Position numbers and translations under genes: made by a program. This document shows, one piece after another, positions 9,728 to 19,542 of a stretch of DNA of 64,000 nt. The notes below the pieces were generated by a model. That model was not told the DNA's origin. It saw only the letters and a list, made by a program, of their open reading frames with translations, and did not search any database. Position 1 is the first letter of the stretch, and the number at the start of each line of letters is the position of its first letter. Source of the stretch: an uncultured Bacteroidales bacterium (GTDB lineage Bacteria > Bacteroidota > Bacteroidia > Bacteroidales > UBA932). The stretch is taken from assembly GCA_934700615.1 (NCBI GenBank), contig CAKUXR010000011.1, forward strand, positions 1-64,000. Reading direction: 5' to 3'.

Positions 9728-10543
9728 ATGGATAAGATAGAAAAAGCGATTTATAACAGAACAGAGCTCCTGCTTGGCGAAGATGTCATGCAGGAGTTTT
9801 CACGTACACGTGTGATAATATTCGGTGTGGGCGGAGTCGGCAGCTGGTGTGCTGAAGGACTGGTCAGAAGCGGAATCACTCATTTGACGATAGTGGATTC
9901 TGACCGTGTGAGCATTACCAATGTCAACAGGCAGCTGATGGCCACCACCAGGACTGTAGGCCAGGTCAAGGTCGAGGCTCTCAAAGCTCATTTGCTGGAA
10001 ATCAATCCAAATGCGGAAATCGATGCGGTCCAGGCAATCTATTGCGAAGAGACGGCGGACTCCTTCGACCTGGATTCGTACGATTATGTCATTGACGCCG
10101 TAGATTCATTGAAAGACAAGGCTTTGCTGATTTTGCGCGCGACCGCGAGCAAGGCGAAGTTCTTCTGCTCCCTCGGGGCGGCATTGAAAACGAACCCGTT
10201 GAAAGTCAAGGTTGCGGAGTTCTGGAATGTCCGCGGATGTCCTCTCGGGGCTGCTCTGCGCAAGAAAATGAAACGTGCCGAGACTTTCCCGGCACGTAAG
10301 TTCATGTGTGTCTATGATGATGAGGTGCTTCCGAACAGGGGGCAGTACCAGCCTTGTGAGATCGATCAGGCCATGTTCCGGGATACGGAAGATGGACCTG
10401 GAGACCCGGAACTTCTCAATCATGACTGGAATGCGTCAAAAGCTCAGATCAATGGTACCACAGTCCATATTACAGCCATATTCGGAATGACCCTTTCAGG
10501 GCTTGTGATAGATGACATCTATAATAAAGTCGTCAATAGTTAG
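9728..10543 (+). CDS. tcdA: tRNA threonylcarbamoyladenosine dehydratase
   Basis: TcdA (CsdL) cyclises N6-threonylcarbamoyladenosine at position 37 of ANN-decoding tRNAs in an ATP-dependent reaction. The E1-like Rossmann core shows the nucleotide loop IIFGVGGVGSW, VDSDRVSITNVNRQ and the acidic DYVIDAVDSLKDK, which follow the TcdA branch rather than ThiF or MoeB. Length, 271 residues, fits. The tail overlaps the convergent DUF4249 gene by 11 bp. A second E1-like protein in the window, ThiF, is clearly different. Confidence 0.92.
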   Translation: MDKIEKAIYNRTELLLGEDVMQEFSRTRVIIFGVGGVGSWCAEGLVRSGITHLTIVDSDRVSITNVNRQLMATTRTVGQVKVEALKAHLLEINPNAEIDAVQAIYCEETADSFDLDSYDYVIDAVDSLKDKALLILRATASKAKFFCSLGAALKTNPLKVKVAEFWNVRGCPLGAALRKKMKRAETFPARKFMCVYDDEVLPNRGQYQPCEIDQAMFRDTEDGPGDPELLNHDWNASKAQINGTTVHITAIFGMTLSGLVIDDIYNKVVNS

Positions 10544-11588
10544 TCCAGATGTTGTCAGGCAGCTGCCATTTAGGAAGTCTGACATTGAAAGTAGACGCCG
10601 TCATGACGGAAACCAGTCCCGTTCCTCCCTTGACGTTGCTCGGATAAGGCAGCTCCGAGACCAGAGACCAGTCGCCCTGGCTTGAGTGGTCGAACATGTA
10701 GTCATTCATGTAGAGATAAGTCAGCTTGGACATTGACATTATTTTTACCACTACCTCGCGGTCCTCTTCTACCTTGACATTTTCCGGATTATAGCCGAAA
10801 TTACAGAAATTGTGCAGATACCTGTAGTGATTCACAATCAGTTTCATGGTATATTCTGAATTGCGGAACTGGATGTCAGTGAAGATGTTGTATCTGTTGT
10901 TGTAGAAGTTCCAGTCGTCATCGTCTTTCTTTTCCTTGCCGATTCTCCTCCTCAGCAGCGGCTCCTGGGAATTGTCAATGACAAGAGATTTGGATCCCTC
11001 ATCGACGCAGTCCCCGACCTTGTGCTCCGTTTCCTCTTCCGATACCCATTTGATGAAGTACTTGGAATCCAGATCCATCAGGGCCCTGTAATAATTGTCT
11101 TCACCTTTCACGTCCTGCACTGTAACGCTGAACAGCGTGAAGTTCTCCAGATTACCGGAGGAATCTTTTGCCTTGATAGTGGTCGTGTCGGCCTTGACGA
11201 TTACTGGCGCCTTAGGTGCCACTGATACTGATTCCACGCGGGTCCCCTCAGACTCTACAACTACCTTGACCTCGTCGCCGGCATTGAAATTAGCATTGAA
11301 AGTCATTCTCTTGATGGCGGAAGTGCTGTTTTCGGCCTTGTGCAATTCGGAAGTCTCGGAAACCTTTGTACCATTGACATAACACTCCAGATGGGCGGCA
11401 TTGACGGGCTTGACTTCTTTGAACGTGCTCCAAGCCACCAGGACGCTATGCTCCGATTTGTCGCTCCTGATATAGCCGTTCACGACGAGCAATTTCTCCG
11501 GGCCTGTCCCGGTCAGTTCAATGTACCGTTCACATGAAGTGAGTATTGTCAATGCTATGACGAGTGCTGCTGATATCTTGTTTTTCAT
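10533..11588 (-). CDS. DUF4249 family lipoprotein
   Basis: The lipoprotein signal ends in LTSC near residue 19. The mature N-terminus (KLLVVNGYIRSDKSEHSVLVAWS) is the hallmark of DUF4249, an Ig-like lipoprotein that is almost always encoded just downstream of a TonB-dependent receptor, as here (5-bp gap). The middle contains the YYRALMDLDSKYF and DIQFRNSEYTMKL strands. The expected role is as the surface partner of the receptor, analogous in position to SusD but unrelated in fold. The substrate is unknown. Confidence 0.85.
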   Translation of the reverse strand: MKNKISAALVIALTILTSCERYIELTGTGPEKLLVVNGYIRSDKSEHSVLVAWSTFKEVKPVNAAHLECYVNGTKVSETSELHKAENSTSAIKRMTFNANFNAGDEVKVVVESEGTRVESVSVAPKAPVIVKADTTTIKAKDSSGNLENFTLFSVTVQDVKGEDNYYRALMDLDSKYFIKWVSEEETEHKVGDCVDEGSKSLVIDNSQEPLLRRRIGKEKKDDDDWNFYNNRYNIFTDIQFRNSEYTMKLIVNHYRYLHNFCNFGYNPENVKVEEDREVVVKIMSMSKLTYLYMNDYMFDHSSQGDWSLVSELPYPSNVKGGTGLVSVMTASTFNVRLPKWQLPDNIWTNY

Positions 11589-11593
11589 TGTCT

Positions 11594-14014
11594 TCAGAAT
11601 TTGAATGTATAACTGAATGAAGGGTAGAATATGAGGAAAGTCTTCTTTATGAGTGCCGGGGACGTTATCTCTTCTCCTGTCGTCGGGTCCTTCTTTTTAT
11701 GGGAACCGTCATACATGATGAAGTTCGGATTGAGTGCCCCATAGGCATTGTAAATACCGAAATTCCAGATTCTTTCTCCACGCTTCTTCTGCTTGTGGAA
11801 ACTGAAGTTGAAGTCCAGGCGGTGGGTAGGAGGAAGCTTGTAATTGTTCCTGCTTTCCACGTAGTCGTAATCGTTCGTTCCGTCTCCGTCTGGAGTAATG
11901 ACGAAGGATTTTCTTGTAGGGACCGTCATCCTGCTGCCTGACATGTAGGTCCATACTGCACTGAGTTCCACCCGTTTGCCTATTTTCTGAATGAGGCTTA
12001 AGGTAACGTTGTGCCTTCTGTCATAGACGAAAGGGAACCAGTTCCCGTTATTGATAGTGCCGTCCTTGAACCGTCTGTTTGCCCAAGCCAGTGTATATGA
12101 GGCGGTTCCGGTGGTCTTGCCGGTTGTCTTCTGGACATAGAACTCTGCTCCGTAGGCGCGGCCCTCGCCCATTTCCACGTTCTCTTCCCAGTTGGCGGCT
12201 GAGGTGAAGGCCATTTTCCCGTCCTTGTACTCGAGAACATTGTTCAGCCTCTTCCAATAGCCTTCCAGGGAGAATTCCCAGCCTTTGAGACCGCTGAAAT
12301 ATGCTCCGAGCGAGACGATGTCAGATGTGACCGGCCTGATGTTCTTTGTGATCGGCACCCACAGGTCTGTCGGGAGGCTGATGTCTCCGGATGTCAGCAG
12401 GTGCACATACTGTGACATTCTGGAATATGCCGTTTTCAATGCCCAGCCTTCGCCGAAGGAGTATTTCAATGCTACTCTGGGTTCCGGGCTGAAATATGCC
12501 TTTCCGTCCACGAAGAACAAGCTCAGGCGTGCACCGGGATTGAAAGAAAAGTGGTCGCCCAGAGTCATGTCATCCTCCATATACAAGGAGAGTTCTGAGC
12601 CATAGACGTTAGGGCTGATGTCCGTCTTTTCATCCGTGAGTGTCTTTTTTACTCCGTCTTCATTGATTTCCCTGACTCTCTGCACCGATGGTCTGTAGGC
12701 GTGTCTTATGAACTCCGTTCCGAACCTTATAAGATGCTGAGGTGCAGGGGTATAGTCGAAGTCAATCCTGCCTCCGAAGTCCATGATTCCGGAATTGTAG
12801 CCATACTTGTAGGTGTTGTCGTAGAATTCTTTTTCAGACTTGACCATTTCCCGGATGTCGGATTTGATGTTCATGTCATACTTGTTCCAGGAAACTGAGG
12901 TGTTTGCGAACAGTTTGTTGCTGAAGACATGGTTCCATCTCATTACTGCCAGCATATTGCCCCATTTCAGGTTAGCTTTGACGTCGTCTTCTGAATATTC
13001 TTGATAGGAACTGCCACCTCCTGAACTGACGGTGGCGGTCCCTTTGTCTGACTCTTTATATCGGAAATAGTCCCGTCCATGGTAGAATGAGAGGAAGAGT
13101 CTGTCGCGGTCGCTGAACCGGTGGGCCACTTTGGCATTGATATCATAGAAAGCGTAGTTTGCGGGGCTTCCGCAGGCGCGGATTATCTTGTCGAACAAGA
13201 AGGTGTGCATTCCTCTTCCGCTGATGGAGAATGTGGTCTTTTCGCTTCCGAGAGGGCCTTCGAAGTGCAGTTTGTCGCAGAGCAATCCGGCGGTTACCGA
13301 GCCGTGGAAGCCCTTTGCGTTACCGTCGTTGGTGCGGACATCGACGATGCTTGAAACTCTTCCTCCGTATTTGGCCGGGAATGAGCCCTTGTAGAATGTC
13401 ACTTTCTTCACGGCCTCCGGGGTGAATACGGAAAACAGGCCGAGCATGTGGCTGACGTTGTAGAGAGGGGAGCCGTCCAGCATCATGAGGTTTTCATCCA
13501 CTCCGCCTCCGCGCACGTAAATGCCTGAAAATCCTTCCATTCCGGGCTGTACTCCTGGCATCATCTGGAGTGTCTTTATGATATCCGCCTCACCGAATAT
13601 GACCGGTGTGTTCTGAATCATCTCCTGCGGGATTTCCAGCGCTCCCATGTATGTGGAACGGATGCCGGCATCTTTCCTGGCGACCACTGTCGCGGCATCG
13701 AGAATGTCGGCTTCTTTCAGGGACATGTTGATGGTCGTGTCTCTTGTGAGGTCAATGCTGACTGTCTCTGTCCTGCAGCCTACGTATGAATAACTCAGGG
13801 TGGTTTTTCCTGCCGGAATCGTCAATGTGTAGAAGCCGAAGTCGTTGGTTACAGCGCCGATGGCTGACGATTCCGCCGCGACTACTCCTGCGCCGATAAG
13901 CGTTTCTCCGGTCGTATCATCATGGATGTATCCGCTGATTGTGATTTTCTTGTTCTGTCCGTGTGCGGACACCGTCAGTACTGCTGCCAATGCCGCCAGA
14001 AGGATTTTTCTCAT
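11594..14014 (-). CDS. TonB-dependent receptor with carboxypeptidase-regulatory-like domain
   Basis: This outer-membrane transporter imports a ligand using TonB energy. From ATG at 14014: signal peptide (RKILLAALAAVLTVSAHGQ), a CarboxypepD-reg-like beta-sandwich (ITISGYIHDDTTGETLIGAG), the plug (ADIIKTLQMMPGVQPGMEGFSGIYVRGG, LMMLDGSPLYN), then a 22-strand-type barrel ending in Phe (FSYTFKF). About 806 residues, shorter than SusC proteins, and typical of the receptor type that pairs with DUF4249. It is transcribed before the DUF4249 gene, so the two form an operon. An in-frame extension upstream of 14014 has no signal-like character. Confidence 0.9.
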   Translation of the reverse strand: MRKILLAALAAVLTVSAHGQNKKITISGYIHDDTTGETLIGAGVVAAESSAIGAVTNDFGFYTLTIPAGKTTLSYSYVGCRTETVSIDLTRDTTINMSLKEADILDAATVVARKDAGIRSTYMGALEIPQEMIQNTPVIFGEADIIKTLQMMPGVQPGMEGFSGIYVRGGGVDENLMMLDGSPLYNVSHMLGLFSVFTPEAVKKVTFYKGSFPAKYGGRVSSIVDVRTNDGNAKGFHGSVTAGLLCDKLHFEGPLGSEKTTFSISGRGMHTFLFDKIIRACGSPANYAFYDINAKVAHRFSDRDRLFLSFYHGRDYFRYKESDKGTATVSSGGGSSYQEYSEDDVKANLKWGNMLAVMRWNHVFSNKLFANTSVSWNKYDMNIKSDIREMVKSEKEFYDNTYKYGYNSGIMDFGGRIDFDYTPAPQHLIRFGTEFIRHAYRPSVQRVREINEDGVKKTLTDEKTDISPNVYGSELSLYMEDDMTLGDHFSFNPGARLSLFFVDGKAYFSPEPRVALKYSFGEGWALKTAYSRMSQYVHLLTSGDISLPTDLWVPITKNIRPVTSDIVSLGAYFSGLKGWEFSLEGYWKRLNNVLEYKDGKMAFTSAANWEENVEMGEGRAYGAEFYVQKTTGKTTGTASYTLAWANRRFKDGTINNGNWFPFVYDRRHNVTLSLIQKIGKRVELSAVWTYMSGSRMTVPTRKSFVITPDGDGTNDYDYVESRNNYKLPPTHRLDFNFSFHKQKKRGERIWNFGIYNAYGALNPNFIMYDGSHKKKDPTTGEEITSPALIKKTFLIFYPSFSYTFKF

Positions 14015-14212
14015 AAACGTATTTTTTAGATTCACTGCTCTGAAATTGCAGAACAGCACCCTATATAAATGCACATCGTAGTGAAATCGTTGCATTGCAA
14101 ATGTGCAAATTAGTCGTAACTTTAGGTCTGATAAGGAGGCCGTTTTGCCTCAGGTTACGTCCAGAAGTCCTGCAAATCTCTGACAATAACACTGATACGA
14201 AAATTTTACAGT

Positions 14213-15790
14213 ATGAAACCATTTCTGAAAGTGGCAGTCGCTGCGGCTGCCGGTCTGATGATGACTTCGGTCAATGCCTCTGCGGCAGCCGGAACAGAAA
14301 AATCCGCAATCGCCCCGGAGTCTGTCGGGTCAATGTCAATGGACGCTCTACAGAGGCGTTTTGTAGATTTGCGCTTCGGCATGTTCATCCATTTCAACAT
14401 GCCTACTTTTGTCAATGAAGACTGGCCTGACCCGGATGCCTCTCCTGAGCTTTTCAATCCCGGGAAACTTGATTGCCGCCAGTGGGCCAAGGCTGCCAAA
14501 TCAGCAGGCATGACCTATGGCTGCCTTACTACCAAACATCACAGCGGATTCTGCATCTGGGATACAAAGACCACTGATTATTCGGTAATGTCCAGCCCTC
14601 TGAAAAGGGACGTCGTGAAGGAATATGTGGATGCATTCAGGGCCGAAGGCTTGGATGTGATGCTGTATTTCTCTATCCTTGACACCCATGCCCATCTTCG
14701 TCCTGGCTGGATTACGCCTGAGCATACTGAACTGGTAAAGAACCAGTTGCGTGAACTTCTTACCAACTATGGAAAGATAACTGCATTGATAATAGACGGC
14801 TGGGACGCGCCGTGGAGCAGGATTTCCTATGACGAGATTCCTTTCGAGGAAATATATGCATTGATAAAGTCCATTCAGCCCGAGTGTCTGGTCATGGACC
14901 TGAATGCGGCGAAGTACCCGACTGACGCGCTTTTCTATACTGACATCAAGTCTTATGAGCAGGGTGCTGGCCAGAAGATTGACAAGAAAAGCAACGCGCT
15001 TCCGGCTCTGTCATGCTATCCTATCCAGAAGAACTGGTTCTGGAAAACAACTTTCCCTACAGCGCCTCTTAAGAACGTGGATGTGCTTGTAAATGAGAAT
15101 ATTGTCCCTATGGGAAAGGCTTACTGCAATTTCATTCTCAATGTCGCTCCGAACCGTGACGGTCTGATGGACGAGAACGCTCTCAAGGCATTGAAACAGA
15201 TAGGAAAAGAGTGGGAGAAGGCTGAGCCGGGCGCTGCGGCTAAGGCAGCATTGGCAATTGCACCTGACTATACGGCTGACGATGACCGCTTCTCCGGGTG
15301 CGCCGCTCCTGTCATTGCCTCGAATATTGCAAAACACCGTCGTGCGGACAGTAGCTGGAGCTACGATATGGAGATTTCTGAATTTGCTTGTGATGACGAG
15401 TTCGAGTCTGCCTGGGTTGCCAATGCCCTTGCTGAGGAAGACCCTCATCTGGAGATATTCCTGGATAGGGAAGAACCTTTCAATCAGATAGTTATGACGG
15501 AGGAGAAGGGCTCGGAGATTTCCGGCTATCGCATCGACTGCCGCCGCAATGGAGAATGGCACGAGCTGATGACTGTCAATGCTGCCGGTTCTTCGCTTTC
15601 TGTCAATGCCGGTGATGTCGTGGCCAAGAAGAGCGGCCGTGTCACGATTCTGCGTTTCGGGGAGACTTATGGTGATGCCGTCCGCATCGTGGTGACCGGT
15701 TTCCGCAAGACTGCCGCTCCTGACGGAGTTTACCGTTCGGGAAGCACTGTCGCCATCTCGGAATTGGGAGTATATCGCGAAAGACGATAG
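14213..15790 (+). CDS. Alpha-L-fucosidase, GH29
   Basis: GH29 enzymes remove terminal alpha-L-fucose by a retaining mechanism. A signal peptide (residues 1 to about 25) is followed by the barrel: FGMFIHFNMPTF, TYGCLTTKHHSGFCIWDTK, then LIIDGWD, where Asp195 aligns with the family nucleophile. A C-terminal beta-sandwich/F5-8-like region runs from about residue 370 to the end. The FGMF.HF and KHH.GF motifs are diagnostic. The spelling LIIDGW instead of WFDG suggests the B-type (linkage-restricted) branch, which is inference. It stands alone between divergent and convergent neighbours, and could act on host or dietary fucosylated glycans. Confidence 0.92.
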   Translation: MKPFLKVAVAAAAGLMMTSVNASAAAGTEKSAIAPESVGSMSMDALQRRFVDLRFGMFIHFNMPTFVNEDWPDPDASPELFNPGKLDCRQWAKAAKSAGMTYGCLTTKHHSGFCIWDTKTTDYSVMSSPLKRDVVKEYVDAFRAEGLDVMLYFSILDTHAHLRPGWITPEHTELVKNQLRELLTNYGKITALIIDGWDAPWSRISYDEIPFEEIYALIKSIQPECLVMDLNAAKYPTDALFYTDIKSYEQGAGQKIDKKSNALPALSCYPIQKNWFWKTTFPTAPLKNVDVLVNENIVPMGKAYCNFILNVAPNRDGLMDENALKALKQIGKEWEKAEPGAAAKAALAIAPDYTADDDRFSGCAAPVIASNIAKHRRADSSWSYDMEISEFACDDEFESAWVANALAEEDPHLEIFLDREEPFNQIVMTEEKGSEISGYRIDCRRNGEWHELMTVNAAGSSLSVNAGDVVAKKSGRVTILRFGETYGDAVRIVVTGFRKTAAPDGVYRSGSTVAISELGVYRERR

Positions 15791-15831
15791 CCCGGGGCCA
15801 TCATATTTAGGGACTTGAATTATAACATTAA

Positions 15832-15868
15832 TCGGGGCGCTATTCCGTTTTTGGAGATAGCGCCCCGA
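15832..15868. terminator. Bidirectional terminator hairpin
   Basis: TCGGGGCGCTAT at 15832-15843 pairs perfectly with ATAGCGCCCCGA at 15857-15868, between the convergent fucosidase and floA genes. The stem is 12 bp; the T-runs are weak on both sides. Confidence 0.7.
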
Positions 15869-15891
15869 CTGTATCCGGTGTCCGGTGGGGA

Positions 15892-16845
15892 TTACTGCTT
15901 GGCGATTGTCTCGCGCATGTCAGTGTCCGCCTGGACGTTCTTTATCTTGTAGTAGTCCATAACGCCGAGATTGCCCTTGCGGAATGCCTCAGCGATTGCG
16001 AGAGGAACCTGAGCCTCAGCCTCGATGACCTTTGCACGTGCTTCCTGGGCCTTTGCCTTCATTTCCTGCTCGAGGGCTACCGCCATGGCTCTGCGCTCCT
16101 CAGCCCTTGCCTGTGCAATGTTCTTGTCTGCGTCCGCCTGGTCCATCTGGAGGACGGCACCGATGTTCTTGCCTATGTCAATGTCAGCGATGTCGATGGA
16201 CAGGATTTCGAATGCGGTACCTGCGTCAAGTCCCTTGCCCAGAACGACTTTTGAAATTGACTCCGGCTTTTCGAGAACTTCTGCGTGGCTTTCTGCGGAA
16301 CCGATGGATGAGACGATTCCCTCACCGACGCGGGCAAGTACGGTCTCTTCTCCGGCACCTCCGACGAGCTGGTTGATGTTCGCGCGGACGGTAACTCTGG
16401 CCTTGCAGATGAGCTGGATACCGTTCTTTGCTACAGCTGTCACAGGAGGAGTATTGATGACTTTAGGATTGACAGACATCTGTACTGCCTCGAATACGTC
16501 TCGTCCTGCGAGGTCAATGCCGGCAGCGGTCTTGAAATCGAGGGCAATATTGGCCTTGTCTGCTGAAATCAAGGCATTTACGACCTTTACCACATTTCCT
16601 TTTGCGAGGTAGTGGGCCTCAAGTTCATTGGACTTGAGCTTCAGTCCGGCCTTTGTTCCGGTAATCATCGCGATTACGATGGTGTTCGGGTTCACACCTC
16701 TCCAGCGCATCAGAACCAGCTGGATAAGAGGTATATGCACTCCTGAAAGGATGGCCTGGAACCACAATGTCACAGGGAAGAACCACAGGAGGATAACTAA
16801 GGCGACAAATGCTATCGCCACCCAAATAATCAAAGGAATTATCAT
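15892..16845 (-). CDS. floA: Flotillin-like protein FloA
   Basis: FloA is a membrane scaffold that organises functional membrane microdomains. An N-terminal hydrophobic hairpin (residues 1-45) is followed by the conserved FloA segment RWRGVNPNTIV, then the SPFH/PHB-like domain and a C-terminal Ala/Glu-rich coiled coil (DKNIAQARAEERRAMAVALEQ). Length 317 residues is close to family size. It is the second gene of a pair after the NfeD gene, 45 bp apart; NfeD-flotillin pairs are widespread and the two proteins are thought to act together. Confidence 0.93.
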   Translation of the reverse strand: MIIPLIIWVAIAFVALVILLWFFPVTLWFQAILSGVHIPLIQLVLMRWRGVNPNTIVIAMITGTKAGLKLKSNELEAHYLAKGNVVKVVNALISADKANIALDFKTAAGIDLAGRDVFEAVQMSVNPKVINTPPVTAVAKNGIQLICKARVTVRANINQLVGGAGEETVLARVGEGIVSSIGSAESHAEVLEKPESISKVVLGKGLDAGTAFEILSIDIADIDIGKNIGAVLQMDQADADKNIAQARAEERRAMAVALEQEMKAKAQEARAKVIEAEAQVPLAIAEAFRKGNLGVMDYYKIKNVQADTDMRETIAKQ

Positions 16846-16890
16846 AGTATTCTGTTTTGAGTTTTTCTATTGTCAATGTTGCCCTGCCCG

Positions 16891-17358
16891 TTAGAAGGCT
16901 TCGTTCGGCATCACGGCCCTTACATAGACCTTATTGTTCTCTATATGAACGACTTCCACCTCCTGTCCGGCATCTATCATACCTTCCAGAGCTGTTACTT
17001 CATAAGATTTTCCGTCGAATCTTGCGGTACCCATAGGTCCGAGTCTGGTCACGGACTTGCCTTTGTCGCCCAGCCCGATTGTCGCTTCTGACGGGGTGTT
17101 GTCGATTACTGTGCTCAGTTCAAGTTTCTTCCAAGTCTTCGCTCTGAGAGCGTAGAAAAGGACAACGGCAAGCAGGACAATGTTGACTGTAGTGACGATG
17201 GCGCCTGCCATAGGACTCAGGAAAGCGAATGCATAGTACGAAGATCCGCAGAGGGAGATGAGTCCCAGAATGCCGGCGATGCCGATTCCCGGTATCAGGA
17301 AGATTTCTGCCAACAGGAGAATTATCCCGAGGATAATGAGTGTTATTACAAATCCCAT
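16891..17358 (-). CDS. NfeD-like membrane protein
   Basis: Two to four hydrophobic helices (residues 1-75, with ILLLAEIFLIPGIGIAGILGLI) precede a small OB-fold domain (GPMGTARFDGKSYEVTALEGMIDAGQEVEVVHIENNKVYVR), the typical NfeD arrangement. At 155 residues it is the short NfeD1b type without the ClpP-class protease domain. It is first in the operon with floA, so it probably supports flotillin assembly. Confidence 0.9.
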   Translation of the reverse strand: MGFVITLIILGIILLLAEIFLIPGIGIAGILGLISLCGSSYYAFAFLSPMAGAIVTTVNIVLLAVVLFYALRAKTWKKLELSTVIDNTPSEATIGLGDKGKSVTRLGPMGTARFDGKSYEVTALEGMIDAGQEVEVVHIENNKVYVRAVMPNEAF

Positions 17359-17443
17359 AATGGTGCGTTTTAACTGGGGAAGACTGATTGCTCCGCCCCG
17401 ACAACAAATATATGATATTTGCTCAAGTTACGCAAGAGCCTCG

Positions 17444-19333
17444 CTATTTCGCCTCAGACATCCCGGCAGACTCTACCCGCAGATTGGAAATGCCGGCGCT
17501 CCTCAATGCGGAAACAATGGCGTCGGTTTCGTCGCGGTCATCGTAAGGTCCTAAGATATAGGATATTATGCCTCCCTCAGTGGTGCGGGCCATGTCTGCT
17601 GAAGTTATCGCCTTTACAGAAGTGAGTTCCGTTTCAGAAAGAGTGTTCCCGTCGGCAGGGAAGATTCTTATCTGGAAGAGTTCATGGATATTCTTTTCCA
17701 TTGCCCTGGCCTTCTGTACCGTTATGTTCTTGCCGTCATGGAATGCGACAATGATTGCACTGCGGAAGCCTAACCTCTTGACTTTGTTCAGATTGGCAAG
17801 GACATCCTTGTATGAATGGAAGAGTCCCACGGAGTAGATTCTCCTGCCGTTGGTCCCTTGTCTTTCGAAGACAGGGCTCAGGCCTTTGATCTGCTTTACG
17901 GTAGCCTTCGCTGTCATTGAAAACAACTGGATCTGGTAGCAGAGTCCGCCCGGAAGGGTGTTGTCCTCGGCGAAACGGCCCTGCGGCAGAATCATGAATG
18001 TATAGTCGAACGACTCCTTAGGTTTTTCCATGTCAAGGTGGAGTCTGGCTCCCATGTTTTTCTTGGAGAATGTATATGCAGTTTTTGCTCCGACTACCTC
18101 TCTATCTGCTTCATATTGAAGCTTTTCTGGATCTATCACGACTCCACTCTGGAGGAATTCCATTTCGATTTTCTGGAGCTCCTTTCTGGCACGTGAAAGA
18201 GAATCCTGAAGTTTCGGAAGCATCGCCTCCTTGCTTATGATGGATGCCGCGAGCATACTCTTTTCCTCGCCCGAAACCTCCGAGAGCCTGTTCCTGTCAT
18301 TGTCAATGCCAGTGCTGCATCTATATATGGAGTCCCGTAAAGACCTGACTTCCTGCAGTTTGCCGGAATATCTGCGCATATCTTCATTGTCTCTCACATC
18401 TTCTGCGGCGACCGAATCAGTGTCCAATTTTGACGGGTCTGCGGCAGGTGTAAGTTCGCAGAGTTTCTTCAATTCTTCCGCATCGGATACTGATTTTCTT
18501 ACCGGCATGCTGTCGAATTCGAGGACATATACATCCACGCTGTCTCTGGAGCAAGACCTGTTGGACGCGAAAATCGAATACTTGCCGTCGGCGGTATTGA
18601 TGAAAAGGAAGTCGTCATATGGTGACGAGTATGGGAAGCCCAGATTTTCAGGAATCCCCCAGTCTCCCAGCGCTTCGTCCCAGTTGGAGACATAGAGGTC
18701 ATAGCCGCCCATGCCGTAGAGACCTCTGGATGCGAAGAAAAGCTGCTTTCCGTCAGGGGACAGCATAGGGTAAATCTCGTCGGATGAGGTGGTTACCTGT
18801 TCATTGATAAGTGCCGGAGCGGACCAGACGGTATCTCTGTACTCGCTTCGGTAGATGTTTCTGATTCCGTCGGAGTCTTTGGCCGACCAGTAGATGTTTT
18901 CGGCATCGGACGGGACATAGACTGCCTTGGCGAACGGGTCTCCTCCCAGCGAGTCGAGCTGGTTCGGCACCGGTCTCCAGCTGTTGTCCTTCAGAGGATA
19001 GTACAGGAAGAAGTCATTGAGAGAAAATCTCTCTCTTGCGATAGCGGTCGGATTGTTGCAGAATCCGGTCATGCTTTCCCCGTTCTGCACGGTCACCATG
19101 GCCTCATCAATGGCTATCGCGTCCAGTGAATCCGCGGAAGCCTTCGCTCCCTGGAAGAGGCTTACAGCTTCGCTGAATTTGTAATTGCGTGCCAATGAAT
19201 CTGTTACGTGGATGAGTCTCTGCAGGTCCACCGGCTCTTTTACTGTCAATGAATCCGTAACAGTATTTCCTGCGGCTGAGACCGCCACGAAACTTAGTAT
19301 TATTGCTGAGATGCCTATGTTTTTTCTAATCAT
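17444..19333 (-). CDS. PD40 beta-propeller and SPOR-like domain envelope protein
   Basis: A signal peptide (to about residue 22) leads into a helical region, then a WD40-like PD40 propeller with the typical repeat LSPDGKQLFFASRGLYGMGGYDLY and a second blade TADGKYSIFASNRS. A coiled-coil linker covers roughly residues 300-410. The C-terminus has two SPOR-like folds (GLCYQIQLFSMTAKATVKQIKGL; GRRIYSVGLFHSYKDVLANLNKVKRLGF). PD40 proteins of this layout in Bacteroidota sit in the periplasm and bind peptidoglycan or take part in type IX-like secretion and envelope linkage. The exact role here is unknown. Confidence 0.75.
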   Translation of the reverse strand: MIRKNIGISAIILSFVAVSAAGNTVTDSLTVKEPVDLQRLIHVTDSLARNYKFSEAVSLFQGAKASADSLDAIAIDEAMVTVQNGESMTGFCNNPTAIARERFSLNDFFLYYPLKDNSWRPVPNQLDSLGGDPFAKAVYVPSDAENIYWSAKDSDGIRNIYRSEYRDTVWSAPALINEQVTTSSDEIYPMLSPDGKQLFFASRGLYGMGGYDLYVSNWDEALGDWGIPENLGFPYSSPYDDFLFINTADGKYSIFASNRSCSRDSVDVYVLEFDSMPVRKSVSDAEELKKLCELTPAADPSKLDTDSVAAEDVRDNEDMRRYSGKLQEVRSLRDSIYRCSTGIDNDRNRLSEVSGEEKSMLAASIISKEAMLPKLQDSLSRARKELQKIEMEFLQSGVVIDPEKLQYEADREVVGAKTAYTFSKKNMGARLHLDMEKPKESFDYTFMILPQGRFAEDNTLPGGLCYQIQLFSMTAKATVKQIKGLSPVFERQGTNGRRIYSVGLFHSYKDVLANLNKVKRLGFRSAIIVAFHDGKNITVQKARAMEKNIHELFQIRIFPADGNTLSETELTSVKAITSADMARTTEGGIISYILGPYDDRDETDAIVSALRSAGISNLRVESAGMSEAK

Positions 19334-19435
19334 GCCTTCTGAAAAATGATCCTGTAAGGTGCTGTACTAAGCCGACATGCCGTGATTTGCGCCTGAGTCG
19401 GATTGTACGCGGGCCCGAGGGCTTTTTATACACTG

Positions 19436-19443
19436 CAAAATTA
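19436..19443 (-). promoter_or_regulatory. -7 box (TAATTTTG on minus) for the PD40 gene
   Basis: The reverse complement matches TAnnTTTG about 100 bases upstream of the PD40/SPOR gene start, diverging from the secDF promoter 43 bases away. Confidence 0.5.
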
Positions 19444-19485
19444 AGAAATTACTTGCAGAAAGTTTCTTTCTACGAAAAAATTAGA

Positions 19486-19493
19486 TAAATTTG
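19486..19493 (+). promoter_or_regulatory. -7 box TAAATTTG for secDF
   Basis: Perfect TAnnTTTG match 50 bases before the secDF ATG. Confidence 0.6.
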
Positions 19494-19542
19494 CACTCTA
19501 TTGCGACCAATAGAAAACAAATATAATTTAAAACATATTAAC

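Noticed and set aside
10533..14014. SusC/SusD-type glycan uptake pair
   Set aside because: The receptor is too short for SusC and the partner is DUF4249, not SusD.
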